Assembly: GCA_905234305.1 (NCBI GenBank)
Contig: CAJOHT010000008.1
Span: forward strand, 1 to 21,276
Length of the DNA: 21,276 nt
Reading direction: 5' to 3'
Source: an uncultured Ruminococcus sp.
GTDB taxonomy: Bacteria > Bacillota > Clostridia > Oscillospirales > Acutalibacteraceae
Shown: in pieces, positions 13,260 through 21,031 of the stretch
Layout of the letters: each line of letters begins with the position of its first letter
How positions within the stretch are numbered: the stretch's first letter is position 1
The notes under the pieces: model-generated
The model's database searches: none
What the model saw: the letters and a program-made list of their open reading frames with translations, nothing else
Told to the model about the DNA's origin: nothing
Translations under genes and position numbers: made by a program

Positions 13260-15467
13260 ATGAAAAAACTAAAGAATATTAAAAAGTCAATAGGTCATAG
13301 GAATTTAGTGCTTTCCATAGTGGCGCTTATCCTGACATTATTAACGGCTGTAAGCGTCAGCTATAGCTGGATAGAGGAAGTTTCTAACGTAAAACTTGAT
13401 ACTAACGAAAACGCCCAACAATCCCCGCTCCATATTAAGGAGAAAAAGCTCAATGCTCAGGTCAACGTCAACGAAACTAAAAAAAACTCGCATATCGACT
13501 TAAACGATTACTTCTACGAAGCGGGCGATATGCACCTTTCGGGCTGCTACAGTGACGGTAATGATTTCTATTTCCCGAAGTCAGGAAATGAAAGTAACGG
13601 TTATCGTAAGGGTACTAAGGATGACGCGAATGTTAACTATATAAGCACGACCTTTAAGGTTAAATCCGAAGGCGCTCCTACCGCTTATTGGTTCGAGTAT
13701 AAGGATAATAACGCAACCTCAAACCCCTTTACCTTCGCGAAGGATTATACTGGCGCTACCGATCCGAATACAGGCGAGAAAACTACTGACCCGAATACAG
13801 GATTGAAGTCTAATCAGAATCATAGTTCCACATCTGCGTTAACAAACTACCTCCGTGCGTCAATTACAGTTAACGGTTCTACTACGGTTTATGCATTTAA
13901 CAGCGATGGCGCATTTAAATATATAGACAACGGAACTTTAACAAATGCACCTGCCTCAATACAATCAGGTGGTACCGATACACGCGTTAAACGTGCCGTT
14001 AAGAATTATATGTACTATAACGAGGGGTTTTCTAATGTAAGTACAAGCAATCCTGCCTCTACTCTGGGTAACTGGAAAAAATCGGAAAACACAAACACCT
14101 CTACTAAACCTAATCAGGGTACAGGGCAAAACCTTGACGGTAATATTCTTTTTACTATACCTAAGGATAAAACTGAAACTGTTACGCTCAAGCTGTGGTT
14201 ACAGGCCGACGCGCCTGTAACTTCCGTAGACCTTACGAATATTAATCTCCAGATTACGTCATCGTGGGTTAAATCTCGCCGAATTTATATTCGTGATATG
14301 ACGGTAAATGAATATGACAGCGGACTTAATAATAATCAAACAGGTGCGAAATGGCTTACTACGGATTCAAACGCAAAGTTGTTTTTAGCTCTTTACGATA
14401 ATGATACTCCTTCACTTCGCACACATTATCCTATTGTTAAATCAGGTAGCATATATTATGTTGATATAGATACATCTGCCTCTGGTATACAAGATGTTCC
14501 TGCTGTATATAACGGTGCGAAATGCGCAATTTACCGTTGCAATCAAAGCTGGAATAGCGGAAATGACCATAGCGGAGACGGTGATATTAATTATTGGGAT
14601 AAATGGGAAACGACTCTTCCGAACACTTTCCATAGTGAAACCTTCTCCATCTACAGCCATAAATACGGAAACTGGGATACTGAAGACGCTACTTCTATAA
14701 AATTTATCGACTCGGTTAAAATGATTGACCTGAATAAAACTCCAAAGGTTTATCTTTGGGATAGCAGTTCAGAATATGACGCAACCAACGTTAACGGTAA
14801 AATTGTTAAAAACAAAGATTGGCCTGGAGAGGAAATGACCAGATTAGCAGATGCAGAACAGGTTGGTAATTTGAACCTGAAATTGTTTAATATATTCTAT
14901 TCGTCGGCGTATAATCGAGCGGTATTCAATGATGGAGAATATAATACTAATGTTAACGGTGGTCGTAACCAGTTGCAAACTCAGGATGTATGGCTTTCAA
15001 ATAACGGTACGTCCTATGTAAAGGATTACTTCGATTTTGCAACCCTTAAGTGGTATACAGCTGCTGAATTGTCAAACGTAAGATATACCAACACGGTGCT
15101 TGTTAACAATTTCAATACAAACGACAGTAATCAGGCTCATATAAGAATGGTATATTATACCGACGGTACAAACGGGACAAATGATCATTACTTTATGTGT
15201 AAGGCGTTTATTAAATCGGCGGGAGACTATTTCTTTAAGATTTGGGATCATGACGCTAATACCCATTACGGAAGACCAAGCAACTGGAACCAATGGGCAT
15301 TAGGTCACGGCGATAGCACGCGAAATATAGGCAGTAGTAATGCCCAAGGTGATTTGATTTGGATTTATGTTAGCGATACCGATATAGCTAACAGCGGGAA
15401 CGGAATATTCCGATTCTATTATGATAAAGATTCCCATTATTTTAAATGGGAGAGCGGCGAAAATTAA
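13260..15467 (+). CDS. Large surface protein with starch-binding-like modules (735 aa)
   Basis: The start follows a consensus 'aaggaggtg'. Signal region: 'KKLKNIKKSIGHRN', a hydrophobic stretch (about 15-33), then 'SVSYSWIEE' (a variant SipW motif). The first domain ends with 'VTLKLWLQADAP' (W313), a degenerate copy of the fibre signature. Three Trp/Tyr/Asn-rich modules follow: about 335-475 (ending around 'INYWDKWETTLP'), about 495-610 ('KVYLWDSSSEY', 'WPGEEM', 'FNDGEYN') and about 620-735 ('DYFFKIWDHD', 'FRFYYDKDSHYFKWE'). The middle one recalls carbohydrate-binding modules of the CBM25/26 type ('vYlWdss...WPG.aM'), by pattern only. I infer a glycan-binding adhesin displayed on the fibre. 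No catalytic residues are seen. Confidence 0.7.
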   Translation: MKKLKNIKKSIGHRNLVLSIVALILTLLTAVSVSYSWIEEVSNVKLDTNENAQQSPLHIKEKKLNAQVNVNETKKNSHIDLNDYFYEAGDMHLSGCYSDGNDFYFPKSGNESNGYRKGTKDDANVNYISTTFKVKSEGAPTAYWFEYKDNNATSNPFTFAKDYTGATDPNTGEKTTDPNTGLKSNQNHSSTSALTNYLRASITVNGSTTVYAFNSDGAFKYIDNGTLTNAPASIQSGGTDTRVKRAVKNYMYYNEGFSNVSTSNPASTLGNWKKSENTNTSTKPNQGTGQNLDGNILFTIPKDKTETVTLKLWLQADAPVTSVDLTNINLQITSSWVKSRRIYIRDMTVNEYDSGLNNNQTGAKWLTTDSNAKLFLALYDNDTPSLRTHYPIVKSGSIYYVDIDTSASGIQDVPAVYNGAKCAIYRCNQSWNSGNDHSGDGDINYWDKWETTLPNTFHSETFSIYSHKYGNWDTEDATSIKFIDSVKMIDLNKTPKVYLWDSSSEYDATNVNGKIVKNKDWPGEEMTRLADAEQVGNLNLKLFNIFYSSAYNRAVFNDGEYNTNVNGGRNQLQTQDVWLSNNGTSYVKDYFDFATLKWYTAAELSNVRYTNTVLVNNFNTNDSNQAHIRMVYYTDGTNGTNDHYFMCKAFIKSAGDYFFKIWDHDANTHYGRPSNWNQWALGHGDSTRNIGSSNAQGDLIWIYVSDTDIANSGNGIFRFYYDKDSHYFKWESGEN

Positions 15468-15521
15468 GACGCGAGTTAATATTTAATTTTTGAGAATTAT
15501 TTTAAGAGGTGGTGAGTTACC

Positions 15522-16814
15522 ATGAGAACAACAAGAAAATTAATTGTACTGTGCTTAGCGGCGCTGATGGCGTGTCTTACGATGATGCCGTCTACTTTCT
15601 CGTGGTACGACCACAACGCCGAGGAAGATGCGGGCTATATGCAGTATTCCAGGCAGAATCTTCCCGTTTCGGGAAGCTCTAACTTAAGCGCTAGTACGAT
15701 AGCCGTCGATAAAAACGGCGTTGCTACCAACGGCAATACCACTGTATCGAACGTAAACTTCTCGAGCGCTGATACAAAAATCCAGTATTATAAAACTACA
15801 TTAACGAACACCAGCAATTCTCACGACGCCTACGGCGACCTTGAAGTCGGGAATTTGCTTAATAAAGAGGGAATAAGGGTAGGTATTACTTCCCCCGTAA
15901 TTAACGAGAAGGGCTTTTCTATCTCGAGAACGCCGAAATCAAACAGTACGGTAAGAATTTACTTTATCCCGTATGACAGAAAAAAAGGCTCTGATGACTA
16001 TTGGCATTTTTGGTATAATAAGGAGTATAACGATAGTACAAACAGTAGTACATATCATAATAACGATTACTGGGATATGAATGTAAGGTACTATGTCGGC
16101 AGCACACCTACAGATGTGCGTATGACTGGGGCACCTAACACTAATAATTCTGATTTTAAAGTATCGGGTACTAACGATAACGCGTATAAGGTTTATTACG
16201 CTGATTTGCCGAGTAATACGACATCTTTCTTCTTCCATAATCACTGGTATGATGATAATGACGAGAATAAGGATTGGAACCGTACACAGGATATCAACGA
16301 GCTTGTCCCTGGAACAGTATATCGCTTAACGGGTGAGAAAATTGATGACTCTTATAAGCTCCACGATACAATTTACAGGGAAAGCGTTGCCGAGCTTATG
16401 AGCTACTACAGCGAGGTTCAGCTTGACCTTGACGGTCATATTTATATTTCCCTTAAGAAGCCCGACGAGATTACAAACCCTGAGGATGAATCCGCCGATT
16501 ATTACGGTACTTCTATAAGCTACAGTTCAAGTAATAATAATGTGGCTACCGTTGACAGAGACGGTCTTGTTACGGCCGCAAGCAGTATTTCGGGAAACAC
16601 CGCTACAGCGACTATTACCGCGACAATTCAGGGCGCTCTCGGCGATACAATAACCTGCCAGACTAAGGTAACGGTATCTAAATATATCGAGCAGATGCCT
16701 GTCGCTCAGAATATCCTTGTTGAAGCGGGCAAATCGGTTGATATTTACTGGTATGTTGTTAATGAGACGACAGATACAGGCACTATAGCCGACTCGATTT
16801 TCTGGACATATTAA
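15522..16814 (+). CDS. Surface protein with Big2-type Ig-like domain (430 aa)
   Basis: 'agaggtggtgag' precedes the ATG. Signal region: 'RTTRK', hydrophobic stretch (about 7-22), then 'MPSTFSWYDHNAEEDAG' (SipW-like). About residues 145-265 form a Trp/Tyr/Asn-rich module ('IPYDRKKGSDDYWHFWYNKE', 'TSFFFHNHWYDDN') similar in composition to the modules of the 13260 protein. Residues about 326-390 have the Big_2 pattern 'ISYSSSNNNVATVDRDGLVT', typical of bacterial adhesins. The WLEG signature is missing; the end reads 'VDIYWYVVNETTD' and 'DSIFWTY'. One base separates it from the second peptidase gene, so the two are co-translated. It is likely a terminal adhesin and a dedicated client of that peptidase. 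Confidence 0.7.
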   Translation: MRTTRKLIVLCLAALMACLTMMPSTFSWYDHNAEEDAGYMQYSRQNLPVSGSSNLSASTIAVDKNGVATNGNTTVSNVNFSSADTKIQYYKTTLTNTSNSHDAYGDLEVGNLLNKEGIRVGITSPVINEKGFSISRTPKSNSTVRIYFIPYDRKKGSDDYWHFWYNKEYNDSTNSSTYHNNDYWDMNVRYYVGSTPTDVRMTGAPNTNNSDFKVSGTNDNAYKVYYADLPSNTTSFFFHNHWYDDNDENKDWNRTQDINELVPGTVYRLTGEKIDDSYKLHDTIYRESVAELMSYYSEVQLDLDGHIYISLKKPDEITNPEDESADYYGTSISYSSSNNNVATVDRDGLVTAASSISGNTATATITATIQGALGDTITCQTKVTVSKYIEQMPVAQNILVEAGKSVDIYWYVVNETTDTGTIADSIFWTY

Positions 16815-16815
16815 T

Positions 16816-17550
16816 ATGAAAATCAAGAAACCGAAGCCCGACAGTAAAATTTTAAAAATCTTAATATTAATAAAAAACATATTTTTTGCCGTTATTCTCA
16901 CGCTTTTCGCCGCGATACTTGTTGTCACGATGATTTCGAGGGTTAGCGGCAAAGCTCCGTCTTTAATGGGTTATTCCGTATATCGGATAAGCTCGGGCAG
17001 TATGGAGCCTACTCTTAAGGTAGGCGAGGTCATACTCTCGAAAAGCTGCGACCCCGAAAGTATCGCGGTCGGCGATATCGTTACCTACGAGGGACAAAGA
17101 GGCGAATTTAAAGATAAAATCGTTACCCATAGGGTTGAGCGCGGTCCGTATTCTCAGAGCGGCGAGCGGTATATTGTTACTAAGGGAGACAATAACCCCG
17201 CTTCCGATTCGCCTGTGAATGTGAACGACATCCTCGGAAAGATGGAATGCAAGCTAGGCGCGGTTTCGGCGCTGTATGACTTTTTTGTAACGCCGTGGGG
17301 ACTTATCAGCATTATACTGCTGATTGTACTCGCCTTCTTTAACGAGATTATTATCTTCGTGAAGAGCCTGTTAGGGTTTAAGGAAGATGACGAGAACAGC
17401 CTGGAGTCGATTATCGAGCGCTATAAAAATGAGCAGCTCGCCGAGCAGGAGGCTGAAGAAAAAGCTCAGGAAGCCGAGGCGGTTGAAGAAGAGCCGCAGG
17501 AAGCTGAAGCGGCTGAGGAAGAACCGCAGGACTCCGAGGCGGAATCTTAA
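16816..17550 (+). CDS. Second SipW-like signal peptidase I (244 aa)
   Basis: An N-terminal membrane helix (about 12-40), 'YRISSGSMEPTL' with nucleophile Ser62, 'KIVTHRVERG' with His105, and 'VTKGDNN' with Asp125 give the ER-type Ser/His/Asp peptidase as at 4598. A second helix (about 155-180) is followed by an acidic tail repeating 'EEEPQEAEA'. The start lies 1 nt after the preceding stop without its own good ribosome-binding site, so translation is coupled to the 15522 adhesin. It is shorter in the peptidase loop than the first enzyme and has the canonical 'SGSMEP' where the first has 'TDSMKG'. This suggests divided labour between the two groups of subunits. It is the last gene before the operon terminator. 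Confidence 0.85.
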   Translation: MKIKKPKPDSKILKILILIKNIFFAVILTLFAAILVVTMISRVSGKAPSLMGYSVYRISSGSMEPTLKVGEVILSKSCDPESIAVGDIVTYEGQRGEFKDKIVTHRVERGPYSQSGERYIVTKGDNNPASDSPVNVNDILGKMECKLGAVSALYDFFVTPWGLISIILLIVLAFFNEIIIFVKSLLGFKEDDENSLESIIERYKNEQLAEQEAEEKAQEAEAVEEEPQEAEAAEEEPQDSEAES

Positions 17551-17583
17551 AATAAGAATATACTCCGTTTATTATGGAGAAGT

Positions 17584-17609
17584 AAAAGGGTCGGTTTTCC
17601 GACCCTTTT
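17584..17609 (+). terminator. Rho-independent terminator of the fibre operon
   Basis: AAAAGGGTCGG (17584-17594), loop TTTT, then CCGACCCTTTT (17599-17609). The 11-bp stem has an A-run before and a T-run after, located 34 nt past the second peptidase gene. It is a strong, probably bidirectional terminator. Confidence 0.9.
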
Positions 17610-17654
17610 GTGGATTAAAACGTTGCTCAACCGCTATCACCCTGAGCCCGTTAC

Positions 17655-17811
17655 TGTCATCCTGAGCGGTTCGTGAAGCGAAATTCGCTTTAGCGAATAG
17701 TCGAAGGATCTTACTCTGCATAATGGAGTTGTCGTTGTCATCCCGAATTTGCCGAAGGTTCTTAACGGATAAAGATTCTTCGACTCCGCTAACGCTCCGC
17801 TCAGAATGACA
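17655..17811. repeat. Inverted dispersed-type repeat (157 bp)
   Basis: The ends are imperfect reverse complements: TGTCATCCTGAGCGG (17655-17669) versus CCGCTCAGAATGACA (17797-17811). Inside, TCGAAGGATCTT (17701-17712) pairs with AAGATTCTTCGA (17772-17783). A related partial copy (GTCATCCCGAATTTGCCGAAGG) lies between. 'TGTCATCCTGAGCG...TCGAAGGATC' is a widely dispersed intergenic repeat type in bacteria. It has the look of a palindromic REP or MITE-like unit. No gene is inside. Confidence 0.75.
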
Positions 17812-17877
17812 CGTTACTCCATGTAAAATGATAGGAGTATAGGCTTATAATGACAAATAGGACAAAATATTTTACCT

Positions 17878-17912
17878 GCCCATACCGTATTAGCGGAAAA
17901 GGGGCTTTTTTT
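17878..17912 (+). terminator. Weak terminator-like hairpin with T7 run
   Basis: GCCC (17878-17881) can pair with GGGC (17902-17905) around a CCG/CGG inner stem, followed by seven T. The stem is weak, so the call is tentative. No gene directly precedes it. Confidence 0.3.
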
Positions 17913-17997
17913 ATTGTGATAAAGCTCAAAAAACTTCGGGAAAAATTATGCAATATGACAAAATTCAGAAATAATGCACAAAATCATTTATTTTTTC

Positions 17998-18026
17998 TTG
18001 TTAGAATAATAATTATGTGCTAAAAT
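17998..18026 (+). promoter_or_regulatory. Promoter of the 18188 secreted-protein gene
   Basis: TTGTTA (17998-18003), 17-base spacer, TAAAAT (18021-18026). This is good sigma-A spacing, the region upstream is AT-rich, and a ~150-nt leader follows. Confidence 0.55.
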
Positions 18027-18034
18027 TAATGTAA

Positions 18035-18180
18035 CTAACTATGGGTCGTTATGCGCTTTTTGGGCTGTGGTCAGACAGCCCGCGCCTGCCCAAACTCCAA
18101 TAACCCCCGCCGATACAACGCGAAAGGTCAGATATTCGCCTGTATAAAAGGCCTCGGTTATCTACTAATTATTCGGAGGT
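18035..18180 (+). promoter_or_regulatory. GC-rich structured 5' leader
   Basis: The leader between promoter and gene is much richer in G and C than the surrounding non-coding DNA. It holds a clear hairpin, GGGCTG-TGGTCAGA-CAGCCC (18062-18081), and a C-rich tract before the Shine-Dalgarno 'cggaggt'. It could be a regulatory RNA element; no known class is recognised. Confidence 0.35.
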
Positions 18181-18187
18181 TTTATTT

Positions 18188-18500
18188 ATGAAAACAAGAT
18201 TAAAAAGTATGTCTAAACGGTCGTTTGCCGTATTCCTCGGAGTATTGATGCTTATCTCGTCAATAGGCTTATCCGCTAACGCCTATTATTGGGATAACGG
18301 TACTTGGTATCTTAAGAGTGATATCGACTCCTGGGGAACAGGTATATTGATGACAAATAACTCAAGCAACGACGATCAGGCTTATACGGATATATATCTT
18401 TTCGGAAGTTCGTCTAATTCCAATTTTAATTTTAAGTTTAAAGAGGAAGACAGCGATAATACCAGCTGGTTCGGTCCCAGCAGCGGTTCAGATACCGCGT
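18188..18500 (+). CDS. Secreted Trp/Tyr-rich surface protein, truncated at sequence junction
   Basis: ATG 18188 follows 'cggaggt'. An ordinary signal peptide (KTRLKSMSKR, hydrophobic core, 'LSANA' then 'YYWDNGTWYL') precedes a module with 'SDIDSWGTGILMTNNSSNDD' and 'TDIYLFGSSSNSNFNFKFKE'. Its composition matches the starch-binding-like modules of the 13260 and 15522 proteins. The frame stays open to 18661, but from roughly 18,500 the translated sequence becomes Gly/Ala/Arg-rich and a different frame carries the plausible protein. The true C-terminus is therefore not in the window. It has its own promoter and leader and is not part of the terminated fibre operon. Confidence 0.7.
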
Positions 18501-18512
18501 GCGGAACCTCGG

Positions 18513-18869
18513 GTACAGCAGGCGGCGAAACTCTACGGGGCAGCGTCCCCGGACTTGCAGGCGCAGATAATGGGGCTGCTGAAAGCGATTGTCACGCGGC
18601 AGGGCAGGCAGCAGGCCGCGATCAGGCAGGCCGTGAATCATGCGTCATTCGGCGACGTTGACCACGGGGCGAAAGTCGTTGAGGGCATTAAAATCCTCGG
18701 GGAATCGATGTATGAGAAATGCAAGGATAGCCCGTATACCCTCGCAGGGCTTGCATACACGGCGGGGATTGCCGAGGGCAAGCAGCGGGAACGGGACAGG
18801 CGGCGACACGCAGCCATTAAGCAGGCGATCAAGGAAACGGGGCATGTTCCCCCGGAATACATGGAATAG
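18513..18869 (+). CDS. Phage/plasmid-type hypothetical protein, 5' truncated
   Basis: The start of this gene is lost at the junction with the 18188 gene. The frame is open through the junction and gives 'QQAAKLYGAASPDLQAQIMG', then a helical, charged protein with 'HASFGDVDHGAKVVEGIKIL', 'YTLAGLAYTAGIAEGKQRER' and end 'ETGHVPPEYME'. GC-rich codon use matches the recombinase downstream, not the genes to the left. TTG 18555 is an internal candidate start without a ribosome-binding site. A rho-independent terminator follows it. I do not recognise the family; it resembles small accessory proteins of phages. Confidence 0.55.
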   Translation, partial: VQQAAKLYGAASPDLQAQIMGLLKAIVTRQGRQQAAIRQAVNHASFGDVDHGAKVVEGIKILGESMYEKCKDSPYTLAGLAYTAGIAEGKQRERDRRRHAAIKQAIKETGHVPPEYME

Positions 18870-18886
18870 ACAGGACGATCAGAACG

Positions 18887-18907
18887 GGCGGCGGAAAGCC
18901 GCCTTTT
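18887..18907 (+). terminator. Rho-independent terminator
   Basis: GGCGGC (18887-18892), loop GGAAA, GCCGCC (18898-18903), then TTTT. It lies 18 nt after the preceding stop codon. Confidence 0.8.
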
Positions 18908-19257
18908 CTGTTGTGAAAGGCAGGGGACGCGCCCACAGCCCCGGAAACGCCCCTGTAAGCCCCTCGGCGCGGGGGCGACCATTTCCACGACTTCCAGCAG
19001 AAACCCGCCCACGGGGGCGCAGGCGCGACGACAGGGGCAGCACAGCGCGACGGGGCAGAAATGGCACGTTTCACTTGAAAGATGGGGAACGCCTCGGACT
19101 ACAGGGGGAAACGGTTTGAAGTCGTCAAATGTCACGATGAAAACCCGGGGCGCGAACCCTCGGCGTCAAGCTGCAAATTGACGCGACTTTGAGGGCGTCG
19201 GAAAGCCTGCGTTTCACAGGGGAATAAATGGTTTGACGTGAAAAGTCATTCATGATA
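18908..19257. other. GC-rich stretch without a supported gene
   Basis: Several overlapping open frames exist on both strands, as expected of GC-rich DNA. None has a convincing start site or recognisable protein. A 36-residue frame (19082-19192) lacks a ribosome-binding site. I call nothing here. Confidence 0.4.
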
Positions 19258-19286
19258 TTGACATATACCCCGGAATTTGGTATAAT
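19258..19286 (+). promoter_or_regulatory. Consensus sigma-70 promoter for the recombinase
   Basis: TTGACA (19258-19263), 17-base spacer, TATAAT (19281-19286): a perfect match in both boxes and spacing. Transcription would start near 19,293, which rules out the in-frame ATG at 19252 and supports ATG 19351. Confidence 0.9.
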
Positions 19287-19350
19287 TGGAATTGAGGGGG
19301 ACGACCCCCGGCAGAACACACGGAAAACCCCGGGAAATGAGGGCGACACG

Positions 19351-20172
19351 ATGAAGTATTACAGCTATTGCAGGGTTTCCACGGAAACGCAGGCCGAGAA
19401 GGGCGGCGGGCTGGAAGTCCAGCGGCAGAACATAGACAAGTATTGCAGCGCCCACGGAATCACGCTGGAACGCGGTTTCGTTGACGCTGGAATCAGCGGC
19501 GCGGTGAAGGACACCGACGACGACGACGCGATCAGCAAGCGCCCGGCGCTGATTGAAATGCTCGCCACGCTGGAAGATGGGGACACAGTTATTGTCATGA
19601 ACACGTCGCGCCTATGGCGCAGCGACACGGCGAAAGTCATTATTCGGCGCGAACTGATGAAACGCCACGCCCACGTCATAGCCGTTGAGAATGAGCGTTT
19701 CGACCTGTACGCGAAAAACCCGAATGACCGTTTCATGGACGGCATTATGGAATTGATGGACGAATGGGAACGCCTCACAATCGCGCTGAAACTCGCCAAA
19801 GGCCGCACGGCGAAAGCAAAGAACGGGGACAAGCCTGCGGGCGTCTGCCCCTATGGGTATGAATACGCAGCCGATAAAAAGAGCGTCATTGTCGTTGAGG
19901 CCGAGGCCGCAACCGTCAAGAAAATGTTCACGCTCGGGCAGACGGGCGCAAGTCTTTCCAAGATTGCCGAGGCGATCAACGCCACGGGCGCGACGACCCG
20001 CCGGGGAAAACCCTTTAGCAAGGGAACCATTGCGGCGATACTGAACAACCGTTTCTATATCGGCGAACTGACCCACGCGGGGCAGCCGATCAGGGGCAAC
20101 CACGACCCGATTATTTCCCGGGTACAATTCGGGAAAGTCCAGGCACAGCTTGACAAGCGGAAACGCGGATAA
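19351..20172 (+). CDS. Serine recombinase/resolvase family site-specific recombinase (273 aa)
   Basis: The start is ATG 19351 behind 'gagggcg' and the perfect promoter. The N-terminal catalytic domain (about 1-150) opens 'YYSYCRVSTETQAEKGGGLE', with the nucleophile Ser in 'RVSTE'. 'DAGISGAVKD', 'TVIVMNTSRLWRS' and 'MDEWERLTIALKLAKGRTAK' (start of the long helix) follow. The second part (about 155-265, 'GYEYAADKK', 'GKPFSKGTIAAILNNRFYIG') is a recombinase (PF07508-type) DNA-binding domain. At 273 residues it lacks the zinc ribbon and coiled coil of large serine integrases. It may be a resolvase or invertase or a short integrase of a phage or plasmid. It is transcribed with the HU-like and HTH genes. 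Confidence 0.9.
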   Translation: MKYYSYCRVSTETQAEKGGGLEVQRQNIDKYCSAHGITLERGFVDAGISGAVKDTDDDDAISKRPALIEMLATLEDGDTVIVMNTSRLWRSDTAKVIIRRELMKRHAHVIAVENERFDLYAKNPNDRFMDGIMELMDEWERLTIALKLAKGRTAKAKNGDKPAGVCPYGYEYAADKKSVIVVEAEAATVKKMFTLGQTGASLSKIAEAINATGATTRRGKPFSKGTIAAILNNRFYIGELTHAGQPIRGNHDPIISRVQFGKVQAQLDKRKRG

Positions 20173-20184
20173 GGGGGAATCACG

Positions 20185-20478
20185 GTGAACAAGACAGAGT
20201 TTATAAAGGCCACAGCGAAACGGGCAGGGATGACGCAGGAAACCGCCGAGGCGATCATAACCGCGGCGCTGGACGTCGCCACGGACGCGATCAGCAGCGG
20301 GCAGGAAGTCAAATTGCAGCGGTTTGGAACGCTACAGGTCAAGCAGCGGCAGGCCCGGGGGCGCGACTTCCACACGGGGAAACCCCTGCCCACGCGCACG
20401 GTGAAGTATGCACACTTTGAACCGTCGGACGGCATTAAGGCCGCGATCAACAGGGGGGCAACGGATGAAATCACTTGA
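20185..20478 (+). CDS. HU/IHF-family DNA-binding protein (97 aa)
   Basis: A GTG start with 'aaggggg' 8 nt ahead. It has the HU layout of helices 'MNKTEFIKATAKRAGMTQET' and 'AIITAALDVATDAISSGQEV', the strand 'KLQRFGTLQVKQRQARGRD', the arm 'HTGKPLPTRTVKYAHFEPSD', and a final helix 'IKAAIN'. It bends DNA and is probably the element's own architectural factor for recombination or packaging. It lies 12 nt after the recombinase and overlaps the next gene by 14 nt. Compared with housekeeping HU, the arm proline region is altered ('GKPLPTRT'). Confidence 0.85.
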   Translation: MNKTEFIKATAKRAGMTQETAEAIITAALDVATDAISSGQEVKLQRFGTLQVKQRQARGRDFHTGKPLPTRTVKYAHFEPSDGIKAAINRGATDEIT

Positions 20479-21031
20479 AACGAAACAGGAATTTATCAGG
20501 CGTCGGGCAAACCGCGAATCATACGCGACCATTGCGGACGCGCTGCACATTTCCAAATCGACTTGCAGCGCATGGGACAGCGAATTGAGCGCAGAAATCG
20601 CGCTGCAACGTCAAGACCAACTGAACGACCTGTATTCTGCCTATGGGATGGTAAAGCAGGCCCGGATTGAACGCCTCGGGCAGACCATGCGGCGGATTGA
20701 CGACGCATTGACACAGGCGGACTTGACGCAGATTGCCCCGGAAAAGCTGCTGGAACTGAAATTGAAGTATGCAGCAGCCATGCGGGACGAATACACGGGG
20801 GCAACCGAGGCGCTACCCCTTCCAGCAGACCGAGGGACGGACGACGGGGCATATTATGCCATTGCCGATCTATTCCAGCGGTTGAGGGATGGGGAAATCA
20901 CGACGCAGCAGGCGAAAACGGAATTGCAGACCATACAGGCCATGAACACAGCCCACGGCAGGGCAACGAATCCGTTTAGTGATTTCACCGTCGGGCAACT
21001 CGGGCAGATTATCAAACTCGCCTATGATGAC
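20465..21031 (+). CDS. Phage-type HTH protein (terminase-small-subunit-like), 3' truncated
   Basis: The ATG lies inside the HU gene (14-nt overlap). An N-terminal helix-turn-helix ('RESYATIADALHISKSTCSA', about residues 17-36) is followed by long helices ('LYSAYGMVKQARIERLGQTM', 'LLELKLKYAAAMRDEYTG'). This is the general plan of small proteins placed before phage terminases. The frame continues without a stop to the window end, but from about 21,032 the residues are those of a beta-mannosidase. The genuine C-terminus has therefore been replaced at a junction. The exact breakpoint lies in 21,020-21,060. Confidence 0.55.

Noticed and set aside
18640..19135. Overlapping frames of 150-165 residues on both strands in the GC-rich block
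   Set aside because: Arg/Pro-rich translations and no start signals; they cross a strong terminator. They are typical random frames in GC-rich DNA.
19082..19192. 36-residue frame starting ATG 19082
   Set aside because: It has no ribosome-binding site or recognisable sequence and the evidence is too weak for a gene call.
18500..21031. GC-rich block as a clean prophage insertion with attachment sites
   Set aside because: The two flanks are different genes and no matching direct repeats were found at the two edges.
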